From Pomphorhynchus laevis (lineage: Eukaryota; Acanthocephala; Palaeacanthocephala; Echinorhynchida; Pomphorhynchidae), in the NCBI GenBank assembly GCA_012934845.2, contig WNNJ02003544.1, positions 124,001 to 188,000 on the forward strand: a stretch of DNA of 64,000 bases, read 5' to 3'. Position 1 is the first letter of the stretch. Each line of letters starts with the position of its first letter. Under the pieces are notes generated by a model. That model did no database searches. It was not told the origin of the DNA and was given only the letters and a program-made list of their open reading frames with translations. The translations under genes were made by a program, and so were the position numbers. Shown here one piece after another: positions 11,721 through 27,200 of this stretch.

Positions 11721-12134
11721 TAATGATTCACGAGGTATAATCTTACTATCCCCTGAGAAATTTAAATTAAATGATAATAAAATTGTAGATTTTGTACTAA
11801 AACAAAAAATATAAATTGCAAAAGCTGCATTGTCATTCACTATGTACGCTGCAGTAAAATATTTTAAAATTCCATTTTATTTTAAGGTTATTCATTACCA
11901 CCGAATGATTATGATTATATTATTATTCCCGAAATTATTTGCAAAGTGCTATCACACTTTCCAAATAAGTGTGATATTACCTATTTGGAAATGTTACTGT
12001 CTGTAGTGACATCTCATCATTTAGGAAACACTTTGGTATTTCTAAATAATCCATAATTTCAGCAGCTTTCCCAACATTTTTCATTAATTATCAATCATTA
12101 ATCATTAATTATCAATCATTAATTACAATTCAAA

Positions 12135-12244
12135 ATGTTTTATTTAACTTCGCAGGAAATTTTTACACCAAAAGATCCGAATTTAGTAAAATGGTATATA
12201 TGTGGACCGACTGTTTACGATTCTGCTCATATGGGACATGCAAG
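12135..12244 (+). CDS. CARS1: CARS1 exon 1
   Basis: It holds the start codon and the HIGH motif (SAHMGHAR). It ends in phase 2 at AG before GTATTAAG. Confidence 0.93.
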
Positions 12245-15200
12245 GTATTAAGAATTTAATTTAACATACACAAAAATTACTATCTGAGCTTAAATATTTA
12301 TTTGATAATTTTGTATTTAATATCAATTAAATATTAACTTGAATTCTTAAAACACTTTAATGAAATTCTGTTATTTATTTAAAAAAATGATTTTTAAGAT
12401 TTATGTAAATTTTGAACTAAGCTGAATTTGCGAAGAATTTGGCCCTGCTGGTATATTGGGTCGATTAATAGGGGCTGAAACCATAGCATAGCAATTCCTC
12501 CTGATGACCTATAATTTCTAATATATATTTATGTTTTATCAATAAATATTTTGTTTTATCAATCAATATATTTTGTAAATTATAAACTAAGCTGAATTAG
12601 CGAAGAATCTTGCATTATAGTGCAGTCAGAATTATGTAATACTGCGAAAATGTAATTTTTTGGTATAAATCTGTCATGAACAATCGTGTGTTTTTTAAAT
12701 TGTTGACAATTGATAAAGTTGGGTCTGTATTATACAATAGATAAATATTACTTAGCTATTGTTTATCAATATTTTATCAATTTTATGCTTTATCAATATT
12801 TATGCTAATTTTTATTTATTTTTTCTAAAAATTAAAATATATTTGGTTTATATTTTTTTCTTAATAATTTTAATAATTCTTAGTAATTTTACGATTTTAG
12901 AATTTAATGATGTTGTTTGTAAATTTGATAAAATATTTTAAATAAACTATTTATTGTTTAGTAAATTAAAACGAACCGAGTAATTAAAAATCAATAAGAG
13001 CGTTTGTGTTTTTTACTCTAAAGTTTGAAATGCTTTGATGATAGCACATTGTCATGTGATTCACATTAATTAAATTTAATTGTCAAGTGATGACATTATT
13101 GATTAATTATAGATTAATTATAGATTAATTATTTAATTATTGATTAATTATAGATTATTATTGATTGATTATAAATTATTGATTCGTTAGTTAAAATTTT
13201 CACGTATTAAATAATAACGATTTAATAGTTAATTATTTTTGAATTTTATTTAAATAGTTATTTAATTTTTGCGTTATTTTATTTACGATTTAACCTAATC
13301 ATACGTTGAATATTAGAACATATATATCGTTTGACATTATTCGTCGATTACTTGAAGACTATTTTGGCTACAATGTACTTTATTGCATGAATGTTACGGA
13401 TATCGATGATAAGGTTATCCAATTTGAATTTCCTATAAATATATTCTTTCTTACAGATAATTAAACGTGCGAGAGAACAACATCTTCTAAATCAGTATTT
13501 AAATTCAAAACATTCCGAAAACAGCATTAACAGTGACGTTGTTTCGGCATTAAAGGTAGAACTTGTTTAATTTAATAATACTGACTTTAAAATTTTAGTT
13601 TCACGAACGATTAATTGGGACTGAAGATGATCCAGAAAAAAAGGCTTTGAAAGAAAAAATTTTTAGTGAAGCTAAAGAGGCTTATCGCAGAAGGCTGAAA
13701 TGTAAACAACAAAACCAGCTTACAGAAGACGTATGTAAATGTCTCTAAGACCAATTTTCATTACAATTTTTTAAATCATTACAATCTTCGTAATGATTAA
13801 AAAATTTAAATTCAATTAATTAAGTTAGACAAAGATTTTTCATATTGCAAATATTGCTTACATAAGCCGCTATTCTTCACTGGTCGGTTTCATATTATCC
13901 TCGTGTGGTTGTTTGAAACCTATTAGCATCACTGTACACTACAATCAGCGTGGGTAGACCTCATCAGCAGTGAGCCCACGCCTACATTTCGTGTCGGTGT
14001 GTGGTAGATTCGAATTGCGAATATTAGTTACCGCCCACAACAAATATAGAACACATTAATTGTGTAATTTGGTATATAAGCCAAATATAAACCAGCATTT
14101 CGGCGACAAGGAATCAGCAGAAGCAGTAACAGGACCGAAACATGAAACGTAGGCGTGGGCTCACTGCTGATGAGGTCGACCTACGCTGATTGTAGTGTAC
14201 AGTGATGCTGATAGGATTCAAACAACCACACGAGGATAATATCAAACCGACCTGTGAAGAAAGATTTTTAATTTAAATCGTAGGTTAAAATTATTTTGCT
14301 AAAATAATCTTTAAAATAATCTTTATAAGTTCTCAATTATTGTTATCAGCGATACTTAATTTTCTCTAATATTCAATTGAACAATGCTGATTTTGTAAAT
14401 TATTGAATTTTTTAATTTAATTTTTATTTAATTATGTGCATAAACGTTTATGCATCTGCCTGTGAATAAGCAAAGTTTCGTTTTGATCACTTAATTTATT
14501 TAATTCTCTTTAATATTCGATCGCATAATCTTATTGTAATACATGATCTGTACAATCGATTTAATTTAACACGTTTTTTATTATTATTTATTATTCATTG
14601 TTATTTTAGAAGAATTTGAACGTGTTATAAAATGAAAAACATCAATCTACGATGGTTACATTTCCTCCAATAACGGTCACCGAAAATCGATAATCGTTTT
14701 TGATAATAGATTAAATCGATTATCATTTATCCGGTAGTTGAGGTATAATTAAAAACATGTGATATATGTTATATTAATATGTTATATCAAATATGTTATA
14801 TTAATAAGTAATAATAATATAAGGTCTAGGCCTAATTGACCGTCGACCTCAAAAACACAAGACAACAGAAAAACATGACAAAAAGGTCACAAGTACTAAT
14901 TAAGCAGTCTTGGCGACGTTCGACGATCGGCAGCAATTCCTTCCAAAATAAGCAGCTATTGATATTGAATTCGGGATCAGCTTGCATTAGATTTTGTAAA
15001 TATGATCGATTTTGATTCTCATGTGTTTGTTTAAGGCTGTAATACAGCAAGAGAGCGCCAAACTTGAGGCGTTATGCAGTTCTCGGACAGCTGTGACTAA
15101 AACGAGCTATTGGCATGTTCTTATTAATGTCGGGACAGACTCGCCACGTCACGAAACTAAACTCATATTGAGCTAGTACGGCATTTTATAGGAATAAAGG

Positions 15201-18200
15201 AACCGCCTCATATTCCACCGTCGCAATAGCTTCGCCGCTGCTTGTCCACGACTACCTATTCGTCGGTCCGAAGACCGCTTATTTCGCAGATTTCCTTAAT
15301 ATACAAGGGAAGTTCCTCTACCCGCGACACAGAGGACCCGCTCGATAGCTCCAGCTAAGCCCCGAGAGTAAGTAATAACAGTCAAGTCATTGACTGTTAT
15401 AAGTAATGATTTCAATAAAAATGTATCTTGTAACTTGACTGTAATGTCAAGTTACAAATAATACCATATGTATTACTATTATATAGTAATACAATATAAT
15501 ATAATGAATTGACATTATAATATATAGTAATATAATATGTTATATTATATAGTAATACAAGTTGGACTTGTATTCCAACAACTTTAATATAAATGTAACT
15601 TATAACTCTTTGGATATTATCTAGAATAAGATGAATTGACATTATAATATATATTAATATAATATGTTATATTATATAGTAATACAAGTTGGACTTGTTT
15701 TCCAAGTTGAATTGACATTATAATTCATATAAATATTAAACCACACGCAAAGAAAATACCACTTATTGTCCGTGTCCATATACACGAGTATAATGATAAG
15801 CTTTGCATAATCAGTATTCTGTGCCACGACTGTTCGATTTATTGCCGCTGTAAACTTTGTTACATTCAATGTCCACCTATTTCTCATCTGTTTCATTGCA
15901 CTGTCTTTTCCAATTTATTACTTAAACAAATCGATTTGCTACCTGCAGAACTTACCAAGACCCTTGATTCAAACCAGCTAATCCCAATGCAATAGCTAAG
16001 CTATCGAATAAGTGGCAGATAATTTAAATCCTAGTGAATAATTGTTGATTTCATGAATGCAAGCGTATTGTATTTGTATTTTATTATTTGTCTGTATGTA
16101 CATTTTTGTTTTACGACTCCATGCCGAAAGGCTACAGTGGTATAATTAATATTCATATATTATTTATTAATTCCAATCGCCGGATCCTTATTGTTAAGTT
16201 TGCTTTGTATCGTTTCCAGTTTCTGCATTTTTTCAAAGATACAAAATACGTCATCGACGTATCTTCACCACTTAACTAAATACGGTAGTTATTCAAAGAT
16301 ATCTTCCTATCACTTCGTCATGTAAAGGTCAGCTATTACAATAACTTAACAATAAGTATCCGGACACAGAAAACGGGGTATACAGTTTTGTACTCCTTTT
16401 TGGAACACTCATAGCCCAATTGAATACAAAATCCCAGCGGATTGGGCACTTCTAAATATAATACAACGTATTTGCTCAAATCTTATTGAGAAAAAATATA
16501 AATGTAGAAAATTTGAGGATATGCTAAAGACAGAGGCTTTCCTTAACTTATTATACGAAAGGCTTACCATCAGGCAAAAAACCTCCTAAATTGAATTCTT
16601 CAATTAATAGTAATACTGATAAGATCTATCTTGTCACCAAATTTGCTAGCGATCTTTGTACTAATCGTTTAGAAAGGACATGTCGGAAATCCAACTTGAA
16701 TATACAGTATTGTTTCACAAAAAGAAACCCACAATTTCAGACGTGAGCCGTCTGAAATTGTATACATGATACCTGGTTCTCAATGTCTAAGCAAATATGT
16801 AGGTCAAACTAAACAAGAATTATAAACAACAGTATATCAACACAAATACACACTCAAAAGTGGCGATAAATTGTCGGTATTGGTCAACCACTGCCCTGAC
16901 CTTTCCAGATTGTTACTCAAGCTTAATCGATTTGCTAGCTACTGACCATACCTATACAATTGACCCAAACAAACTAATCTCAATGCAATTGCTAAGTCAG
17001 GCAGTCGAGCAAATGACCGGTAATTCAAATCATAGCAAATGACTTTTGATTTCATGAATGTTTTCGTTTTGTATTTTATTATTTGTGTGTATATTTTTGT
17101 TTTCATCCAATGCCGAAAGGATAAAGTAGGCATAATAAATATTCTCATATTATTGACGAAATGTCAATTATCTTAAACAAACTCTTAAAAAAGAAATGCA
17201 TTATTATATTAACATTATCACTATTACATTATTATTGTAATGACCTCATTATTGACGTAATTATTAATCATTACTAATGTCATTTGATTCACAAATGACG
17301 TTCTCATGTAAGACAGGTGATTTAACATTGATACTTCACAAATACATTAGAGACATCTCGCGGGTTTTTGTGTGACGCTTGTAATAGTGTAGAAACCGAG
17401 CCCGCACTCTCACTAATTCACGATCATATAGTATTTAGAAATGCGACGACGATGATCGATGATTTGTGTGGTGCATTGTTTGATAGTAGGTTAAAGCGGA
17501 CGTTTCTTGACGTCGTCATATTTAATGTACATGCTCCTGCCTTTTCAAGTAAAGGTTGCAAGTCAGACTAAGCTTATCACGAAAGATGTAAAGTTTCAAA
17601 GTACAGTTAGAGAATATCAATAAATGAAATAAGCAATATTCTGTCCAGTAGATTTTTCTACTTCTGAAAGCGCAAGCCATAAAACGCGCAATGTACTAAG
17701 AATCATTGCGACTAAACTCTCTTGTAAGAGTCATACACCAAATAGCAAAGTCTTAAATCATATAAATAGTAAAATCTCATTTTATCTTATTCGAGCTGCA
17801 TCAGCCTGCCTGCGAGCTCGTCGTTCGACCTTAAATGAATATTGCAGAAACATCTTAAATTATTAAAGATGATTTAGAAAACCGCAATGATAACTTATTG
17901 TCCTACTTGCGGAAACCGTTATTGTTGTATTATTTTATTTTGTAAAAAATATTAATAAAAATATTGTAATATTATGTTATAATATTATAATATTATATAA
18001 TATATAATATTATAATACTATAATGTTATGTATAATATTGCATTATTATACATTTGCATTAATATAACATTTGCGTTTCGATGGGATTTTTATGAGTTGT
18101 TAATAAAAAATACTTTTTAATTGACTTACATGGAAATACTAGCGTGTTTTAGAATCATCTTAATGAGTTTGAGCAAATATTGCCTGAATGGCTTGACAGC

Positions 18201-21200
18201 ATTAAAGGTTCAACCGTACAGGATACATCTATATTTATTGAACTGGCGAGATATTTTGAAACTGAATTTCACATGGATATGAAAGCTTTGAATATCAAGC
18301 CTGCAAGCGTTTTAACGAGAGTATCCGAATATATTAATGAAGTTATTGCCTTTGTTGAAAAGATTATTGAACATGGTTTTGCTTACGTTTCGAACTCATC
18401 CGTATACTTTAATACTGAGGCGTATAAAAGCTCAGACACACATTCCTATCCAAAACTTTTACCCGAGGCCGCTAATGATTTGCGATCGTTGACTGAAGGC
18501 GAAGGAGCGTTACTCTCGTCGCAGAAAGCATTAAAAGATAAAAAGAACAAGAACGATTTTGTTCTTTGGAAAGCAAGCAAATCGGGAGAGCCTAGTTGGA
18601 CATCTCCATGGGGAAAGGTAATTTTGTATTTGACCGTCTAATCTTTGAATTTTGCTCTAATGTTTTGAGTTTCTGTTTAATGTAAATGTATTAAGTCAAA
18701 ATTGTTAATTTTGATTGTTAATTTTAAAGGGTTTTAAATGCTAGTTATTGTAAATTATTCAGTCATTTTAACAATTTATATATCATAAAAATAATATATC
18801 AAAACTCTAATGCTTTGATTTTATCTTTATCGATTTATATTCTTTAACTATATTCTTTTGATTTACCAAAAAATATATTTTTTATATATTACACTCAATA
18901 TACAAATTGAGTGTAATTTAAAATATTTAAAATTAAATTTTTTTACAGATATTTACAGTTAGTAAATTCACTGAAACGAAGAATGGCAGGGAAAAAACTT
19001 TATATTAAAAATTCAGCATTTTGATAGTTATTGATATCAAATCTTCAGGAAATATAATCAATTCTAATTGACATGTCTTCAGTTAATATACACAATACGA
19101 TAAATCTCATTTTTAAATAAACTATAATTTATTTTACAATAAATTATATTTGTTGATCTGCTGGTAGTTTGTTATATCATAAAAAACGTATATTTTATAT
19201 TAAGTAAAGATTAATTTAAAGAGGTCAGGATGATAATTTTATTTTGTGTAAATTGCTATTTCGTGCTTAGCAGAATTTTGAAATCTGTAACTTTTTAAAT
19301 TCGTTTCTGATTGAACAAATAAATTCTTGTTTTTAATTAGATTAATTGACTATTATATTAATTATTTTAATTTTTCATGTAATTTGAGATAACATTAAAG
19401 TATTCACCATCTAATTACTAGTTAGCAGACTCTTTTGGCAATATCCCATAGGAATCGTGTACAGTTAAAGAAAACATTGTAATATTCAATATTAAATATT
19501 TTAAACATTTAATAGTATTTTCAAAACTATTAATTTATTCATTTATTATTTATAATAAATTATTATTCATTTAAAAATTAACTAATTAAATTATTAATAA
19601 ATTATGCATCATCTTTATAATGCTATTTATATACAAAATATGTTTGTATATAATGATTTTGATACTATGTCTTCAATATTTTTAAATGTACCAATTAAAA
19701 ATATAAAATAAAGTTTATTTGTTACAACCCTTGTATACTTTGACTCATTGCATTGTGCTAGGGTCGACCCGGATGGCACATAGAATGTTCCGCAATGGCT
19801 TGCTCTATACTTGGCAAGGATATGGACATTCACTCTGGTGGAATTGATCTAAAGTTTCCTCACCACGAAAACGAAATAGCTCAAAGTGAGGTATTCTAAA
19901 TTTGCACATTCGATCGAATCTTGTATAAAATTCATTCTAGGCTGCATATAATTCAGATAACTGGGTTAAATACTTTCTGCACAGTGGCCACCTCACAATA
20001 CAGGGTTGTAAAATGTCAAAATCGCTTAAGAACTTTATAACAATTCGTAAAAGTCTGGAAATGTATTCCTTCAGGTATTTGCATTTGATTATGAAATTGT
20101 GTTTGATCCTGAATTTTGTTTTATCTTAAAATTTCTTAAAGTCAAATTTCGAAGACAAAACTAAATGAAAAATAATGTCAAGCTACCATTTGATGTTTCT
20201 TAAATATAAAGCTAAACAAAAAATCATCGCATTCATTGATTAAATATAACTGATCTTTTGATTTAATTTTAAATTTTCTTGCAAAATCAATAAACACTAA
20301 TTTATTTTTATATTTCACAAGCTACCACTACTCGGTAAACAAGAAAGCGAAATTTATTTTGAGCGGCAAATGCGCGCCAAAGCGCGCTTACAAGCCCACT
20401 GAGAATAATCAAATTTTCAAACTAATCAAGAAAAATAATCCCGTAGACGAATTCAACCGAAACGCGTTCAGTCGGTTCTTTCTGTTCGTTTATTTTGTCA
20501 GTTCGATCGTTCCGTCTAATTGATACACTTTATTGTCTATACTCCCTTCCTAACAAGATGAAAGTATAAGACTCCCTTCTTGTTACAGACTCCAAACAAC
20601 GTGTCTGTAACGTTTGATTTCGTTAACTACTAATTTTGGGAAGCTTATTTGGTTTAAATTTTAATGCGTTGATTTTAATACCTTAAGCCCGTTCGATATC
20701 ATCGTCTTTATATACACTTTAGTCGATAATATGCTTAGAATTTCCAGTCTAAAACGAACAAAATTTCTATTTTTCAAATGAAATTTTTTTATCGAAAGTG
20801 ATATTAAACCTACTTTAAATTAAGATTAAACACAGGTTGACACATTTGAAAATGTTTTTGATAATTCATGTGAGCATGTATTGGATAAATACGTTTACTT
20901 GAAAATGTTTTTGCATGTACTTTTTCTGCATCAACAGCAATAAAGTTTAATAAATGTAATCTTGATATTATTATATTGAATTATTAAATTATTGGATTGA
21001 ATTATTAAATTATTGGATGATTATTAGTATACATGGGATTGAATTAATAAATTATTGGATTGAATTATTGGATGATCATTAGTATACAATAGGCGATATA
21101 TGTTAGCAACATACGATAGTACTTAAGACTTTATTGGGTAACATTCTAGTAGCTCTTCACATTCTAGTCAGTTTTATCCCATTGCTTTAATGCAAATTCA

Positions 21201-24200
21201 AACAATAGATTAATTAAATCAACAAATCGAATCAAATGATTTCAGGAATTTGCCATAATGTCTTAGAGGACAACAAAATGCAGTCACTGTTTCGACTGTA
21301 ATATATTTTGGTTGTCGATCACATAATGATTTTTAATTATTTCGACGGGATGAAATAAATCTATTATTTTTTATATTTCGCCATCTTCTGCCAATTATCT
21401 TCTAATTGTGTTAGCAGAATCTAGGTAGTATATCAATTATATATTATATTATATATCTTTTTATCAATTATAGGCTTTAAAATTTCTAATTTCTTTATCA
21501 AATTTAGGCTTTAAATTGTAGGTTGGATTTAATAAGAGGTTTGTTGTGTTATTTATAGATACGTTGTGTTATAAAAAGGTTGCTGGTTGGTCATTCACTG
21601 ATATTCAGTTTAAATTTTATTTTATAGACAGATACGCTTGTTATTTTTGCTTCATACATGGAACGATACACTAGACTTTAGTGATAGTGCTATGAATCAC
21701 ACTTTACAGTACGAAAAATTGTGCCAGGTAAATCGAGTTCTATTTTCGACGTCTAAAATATTTTGTTGATCAGGAGTATTTCTTGCTTGTAAAAGATTGG
21801 ATTAGAAATTCAAATCCTTATGAAACCGCTTCTCAGAAGAAATGGACTAACCGTGAATTTACCCTAAACAATGAGTAATGAATTTTTTTCGACTAATAAA
21901 CGTAAATAGTCATTTAGATTTAATGAATGCCGAAAAAAGGTTCACGAAGCGTTATGTGGTAAGAACTTTTTATCTGTGATGAAAATTTTATTTAAATTGT
22001 GGGATTTGTTTAATAAATGATTAAATGACCTCTCCATTTATTGCTAATGATAACGATATACAGATTGACCTATTGAATATCGAAATAAACAACACCTTAA
22101 GAGTAATTACGTTGAAGCATTTGCTTTTTTGCAAAGAGTGAATATCAATTAGTGATCTAGATACAACATAGCTTACAAGTGTATACCACTGTCGAAATTG
22201 AACTTTGTTTTGAAATATACCCGCTTTGATCAAGTGTGAAAGAACAAAATGATGGGATGGTTACTGTAGCTTGTATGATAAGCGATATTTGCGAGTGGTC
22301 TTTAATGCTGTGGTTCTGGGTGAGCAAAACTTGTTTTGAAACTCATTATTAAGTTACAACTTTGATCATCATCAATGGTATACTATGATTTCATTTGCGA
22401 GTTAAATCGAAACTTTTTATTTTTATATACTGTCACATCTCTATCATTAACTCTATTCGAACTATTTTACAGTTTTGGTGGACTGATTGAAATTGTCTAG
22501 TTAGTAGAGGTTTAGCTATTAAACCTATTTATTGTTAAAAATTATTGTTTATTAATAAACTTTTTTAAATGATAGATAAAAGTGTATAGAAAACAAATTA
22601 CGTACAAATTAAAGTTCATTGTAAATCACTTGATTGTTGCACAATTGTTTATTATAAAACTTTGACGAAGTCAATAGTTCCCGAAAATAGAACATCTCAG
22701 CAAAAAAACCTTTTTGTTTGTTTAAGTAAGCAGTTTTTGTTGCGAAATAATCAGTACACTTCTGTTGGTAAGATTGATTTGATTCGTTTTCTTCCCAGAG
22801 TATGCAAGCTGAACCAACATGCAAAGTGAGAATGTCACTTTTCGTTTCATTTTGCATATTAATTCGTCATAGGACCGGATAGACATGTTTGCTTTTGATG
22901 AAACCATGCACTTTAATATTTCACTAGCCTTCCAACCAATTCCCTTATACGATGAGATTACCTTCGGTGCTTTGCATCTTTTTAATGAATACGTTGTTTT
23001 GTACTTTATCCAGTCTTGTTATATGTAAAGAAAGAGAATACGGAGTTATAAGAGGAAACGGCATGTGTATTAAAGACAACTACCTGAACAAACATCCGCT
23101 CGTAAAGTTTCTCATACAAACTACTGCAAACTACATCCAATCTTGCTTCCGGATATAGACATGTTGTTACTTTAACAAATATGATCTTACTTGCAATGCC
23201 GGCTTTACTTTTAACAGCATAACAAACCGTGGCTAACTTATTTGCTAAAATATCTCGAATTACATTGTATGGGGCAATTTGAAGGCCATATCGCTTACAT
23301 GATAGTAAATAATTTTAATTAGCTGCAGAACCACAAACAAATTCTCTGTTATAAGCTTACAGGTTCCTATTTTAACCACAAGGGCAATGCATCCCTAAAT
23401 TCTAGAGGATTAAGATTGTAATTTTCGCTAACCAATTGTAATTCACTTAACCATCAAGATGCGCCTTCCGCAACGGAATGCTTCAAGTCTAACTGCTCAC
23501 TTGGTGCTATCACAGATGGTGCATATTTAAAGTGTTGAGTAAAAGGTGATTTTCTCATTTGACCAATCTCTTTACACACTTTTCATTGTGAGTCACTCAA
23601 AGAATGCGATTGCAATCCATACAAATAAGTTTGCCAGAATTTATCTGCCAAATTTATATTCCAGTTTGGCTGAATTGCGTCAGTTTATTAAACCCGTTAC
23701 GCCAATCTTAATAAGATAGCTCAGTATCGTTACCAAATCCCTTGATATCGTGCTCTAAATAAGATACGGAATAAACACGGATATCGAATTACTAAGTTAC
23801 ACGTTCTGAAAAATTTCAATCACAGCTCTGAAAACGCTTTATCATCACACAAAGTTAAACGACAAATGGATCTATTTTCGTTGTACGGATTGTTTGAATC
23901 CAGTAAATGCAACATGCAGATCGATTGATGTCATTTTAGAAAGGCGGCATACCAGCTCAAACCATATTTTGTTTCTAATGTTGTGACTTCTTCGACATAT
24001 TTTGGTGAGCCAATTGGCACGCTAAGCACCTCAATTTCATCTAGCTTTCTCGTGACCTTACTAAATTTGACATTCGTAGATTCAATCAAATTAATTCAAT
24101 TAAATTTAGGAGCAGTTACGTTTTGTTCTGATTGACTCGGTAGTATCCATATTTCGGACCTTCCATTTCTAAGATATCCCAAACAGAACTTAATTCAACT

Positions 24201-27200
24201 ATACTCCCCACGACATTTGTGTCATCTTCGAACCACCTCCGTTGAACATTAGGAACTCGAACTTTGATTGTTCTTATCAACGGCAATGGCACCGTCGCAA
24301 AGTTCGTCATCGCGGGTTGATCCACCTTGTTAAATCCCTATGGTGAATAAATGACAACTCCTTTAAGTAAATATTATGACCTTTGAATATCACCTTCTTT
24401 GAGTAAATATTTGTCAAAACACAGGATAACCCTGGACAAGTATACTGAACGTTGTGTAATGCAATTCGGCGATTTGCTGAATTAAGCGCGTTACAAACAT
24501 CTACTGATAACAAACCATTAGCAGTTCGTGATTCAAATTCATTTCTTAACGAACATATGACAAACCTAACAAACTACACTGTGATGCACACAATTGCATG
24601 TTCCCATCAGCATCTTGTAGATCACTTCTGATAAGACGATTTTCCTCACTGAATCAGCAACACTAATAGGTCGTATACCTCTACCACTCTTTACGTTTTG
24701 CCGCTCTGACAATTGATTCTTCCTCAATATCTAGGAATATTGAAACAGAATGCTCTTTGGCTTCGGGAAGAATATCCTTTGAGATAACAGAACTGTTTAT
24801 ACCCAAATGTTCCTGCGGAGTTGTAAATAATGTTTACCCGCAATCTCGTCTATTAGCTGGTCAAATTTCAAACATCCTCTGATTTCATGCTATTTCAGTA
24901 CATCGGTCGAAGAACTCAATTTACCTGCCTTTACAATAGAACAATATTTCTTGAGGCACATTGGCTGTGCCACTCATGCTACATGGAAATGACTAGTGTT
25001 GCAGCACTTTAGCTTCTTTGAAAAAATCAATCGCTTGTCCACACTCCCATAGTTCTAGTCTTCACACTGTAGAGATTGAATTTGGCCATACTTTATATTA
25101 AAGTGGCTTATACAAATCTCTTATAATATTCTACTTTGCTGATATCGTTACCGGTATGTAAACGGTAGCGATGCGATGAAGTATACAAAATAATCAAAAA
25201 CATTCGGTTATCATTAATTACATTCATCGCGATGTAATCTCCATAAACCGATATATTAAAAGAATCTTGCTTTAAAAAGATGCTTACATTATAAAATTAG
25301 ATCAATGATTGCCGATTACTGCAGTTGGTCTCGAGTAAGTGCGTAAAGACGTTGTGGTTTCGAACTTCTATAATTTCGTTGGTAAAATTAGAAATCGACC
25401 AGAGCAATTTTGTGTGCCATTCACTTCATAAGCTTAAAGGCATATTCTCTGGCTCCACTAATAAACTGACCTTATGCTGTTTCAAATTGTGAGTCTCGTC
25501 AGTAGGGGATGCTGAACAACTGGATTGAGGTGCAGCACCTCTATAGAGCTCAATAAGTCCTTCTAGTACACACCCATGTACTAGGAATTACACTGGTTAG
25601 AACATTCATAATGAATAATTCGCATACAGGATCTAACAAGTAGGATTTAAAAGCACTCTTATCGATCGCGCATAAACCATACTCATTACTTCCCCACATA
25701 GTTCTATTATAATTAGCGGAATCGGGAAGACTTAAACTGCATAAACTAGCTTCATACTGTTTCTTCTTTTAAGTCTCATCAGTTGGAGGCTGCTAAAATC
25801 CTGGATTCAAGTGCAGGACCCCCAAGTTATTTAATTGCAATAAGAAAAATCTATTTGTTATCGAGCTATGGATTTGTGATCACAATAAAAGATATGCAGT
25901 CAATTAACTGGAATTAATCAATTGTAATTATCTTGAATTAATTTCCGACGAAAGGCCTCTTCACAACGCATAATGACACTTTATGCTGACGATTTATTTA
26001 TACTCTCAGTGTCGCTTACAGAGTCGCAAGATGCATTAAAAGATCGATTTGTTAATTAATAAATTAACAAATCACAATAATAACGTGTGTATACGTACAA
26101 ATGTTTTAGGGTTTTAATTTATTTTTCATTAATTAAAATTTCATTTTATGTATTATATTTTATATTATATGGTATGCATGACTGCTCATAAAAATGTTTG
26201 CGAATTTAAATATGTCATCTAAATAAATAAACAAAGTTTATTATTTATTATCTTTAAAAAGATTCTGAAAGAAATTTCTGCTAATGATTTTAAATATTTT
26301 TTTAATATTATTGTGTTTATTTATATATTTTACTATTTTCTGTTTGATTGTATTTTTTAAATAATAATATATTATTTTAAATAATAAATAATTATAAATA
26401 ATAAATAATTGTTATACAAGATTTTATATAATTTATATACAATTAAAATTGAAATATAAAATAAACGTCATTTTTATGAATTGACTAATAAATAACATAC
26501 GTTGTATCAGAAAATAAGGATTAGAGGTCATCAGCATGAACTGCTATGCTATCAGGTTTCGACCTCTAACTCCTCTAACAATAATAAACAATAATATTAA
26601 ACAATAATATAACAATAACATTTTATCCAATATTTAATGCTAACTTGTGCGTATTTTTCACTATTGTAAGTTTTGTCAATTGCGATGTCAGATTCGATTT
26701 GCGATGAGACTAATCTATCCAAGTTGAAGATTTGCAGAGGCGATTGTTACGTACGCTAATACTGTTTATATATTAGAAATAATATGTTTGATTTTTTTAA
26801 AGTTATAGTTATTTGGGCATCACAATGACCTCACGGTGGTCATTTGCGAAACACTTTGAAAGCATTGTTTACAAATTGATAAGGAATACCGCTCAGGCTT
26901 TCGATCTCGGTAAACTGTCTTTCGAAGAAGTTCTTCTCTTCTTCTGAACCATGTTAGTACCGACAATTGAATACGGACTGAGAGGGATGCGGGACGATCT
27001 AACGGTAAACAATTTTAATTAAATAGATAGATGACAATGGCGTTTCATCAAACGCATAGTAGGGATCTTTAACGAATGAACAATATTATGTTCATTTATG
27101 ACCCCCTCAGTAGCATTGTTAGCAAAAATAACACTGGTTTCTGAAATTATGTGAGCCCGTTTAGCATTTCCTGTAACAGAAGCTTTACACTTAAATTATA

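Noticed and set aside
14830-15402. Solo LTR
   Set aside because: GC-rich and bounded, but no target-site duplication, primer-binding site or second copy could be found.
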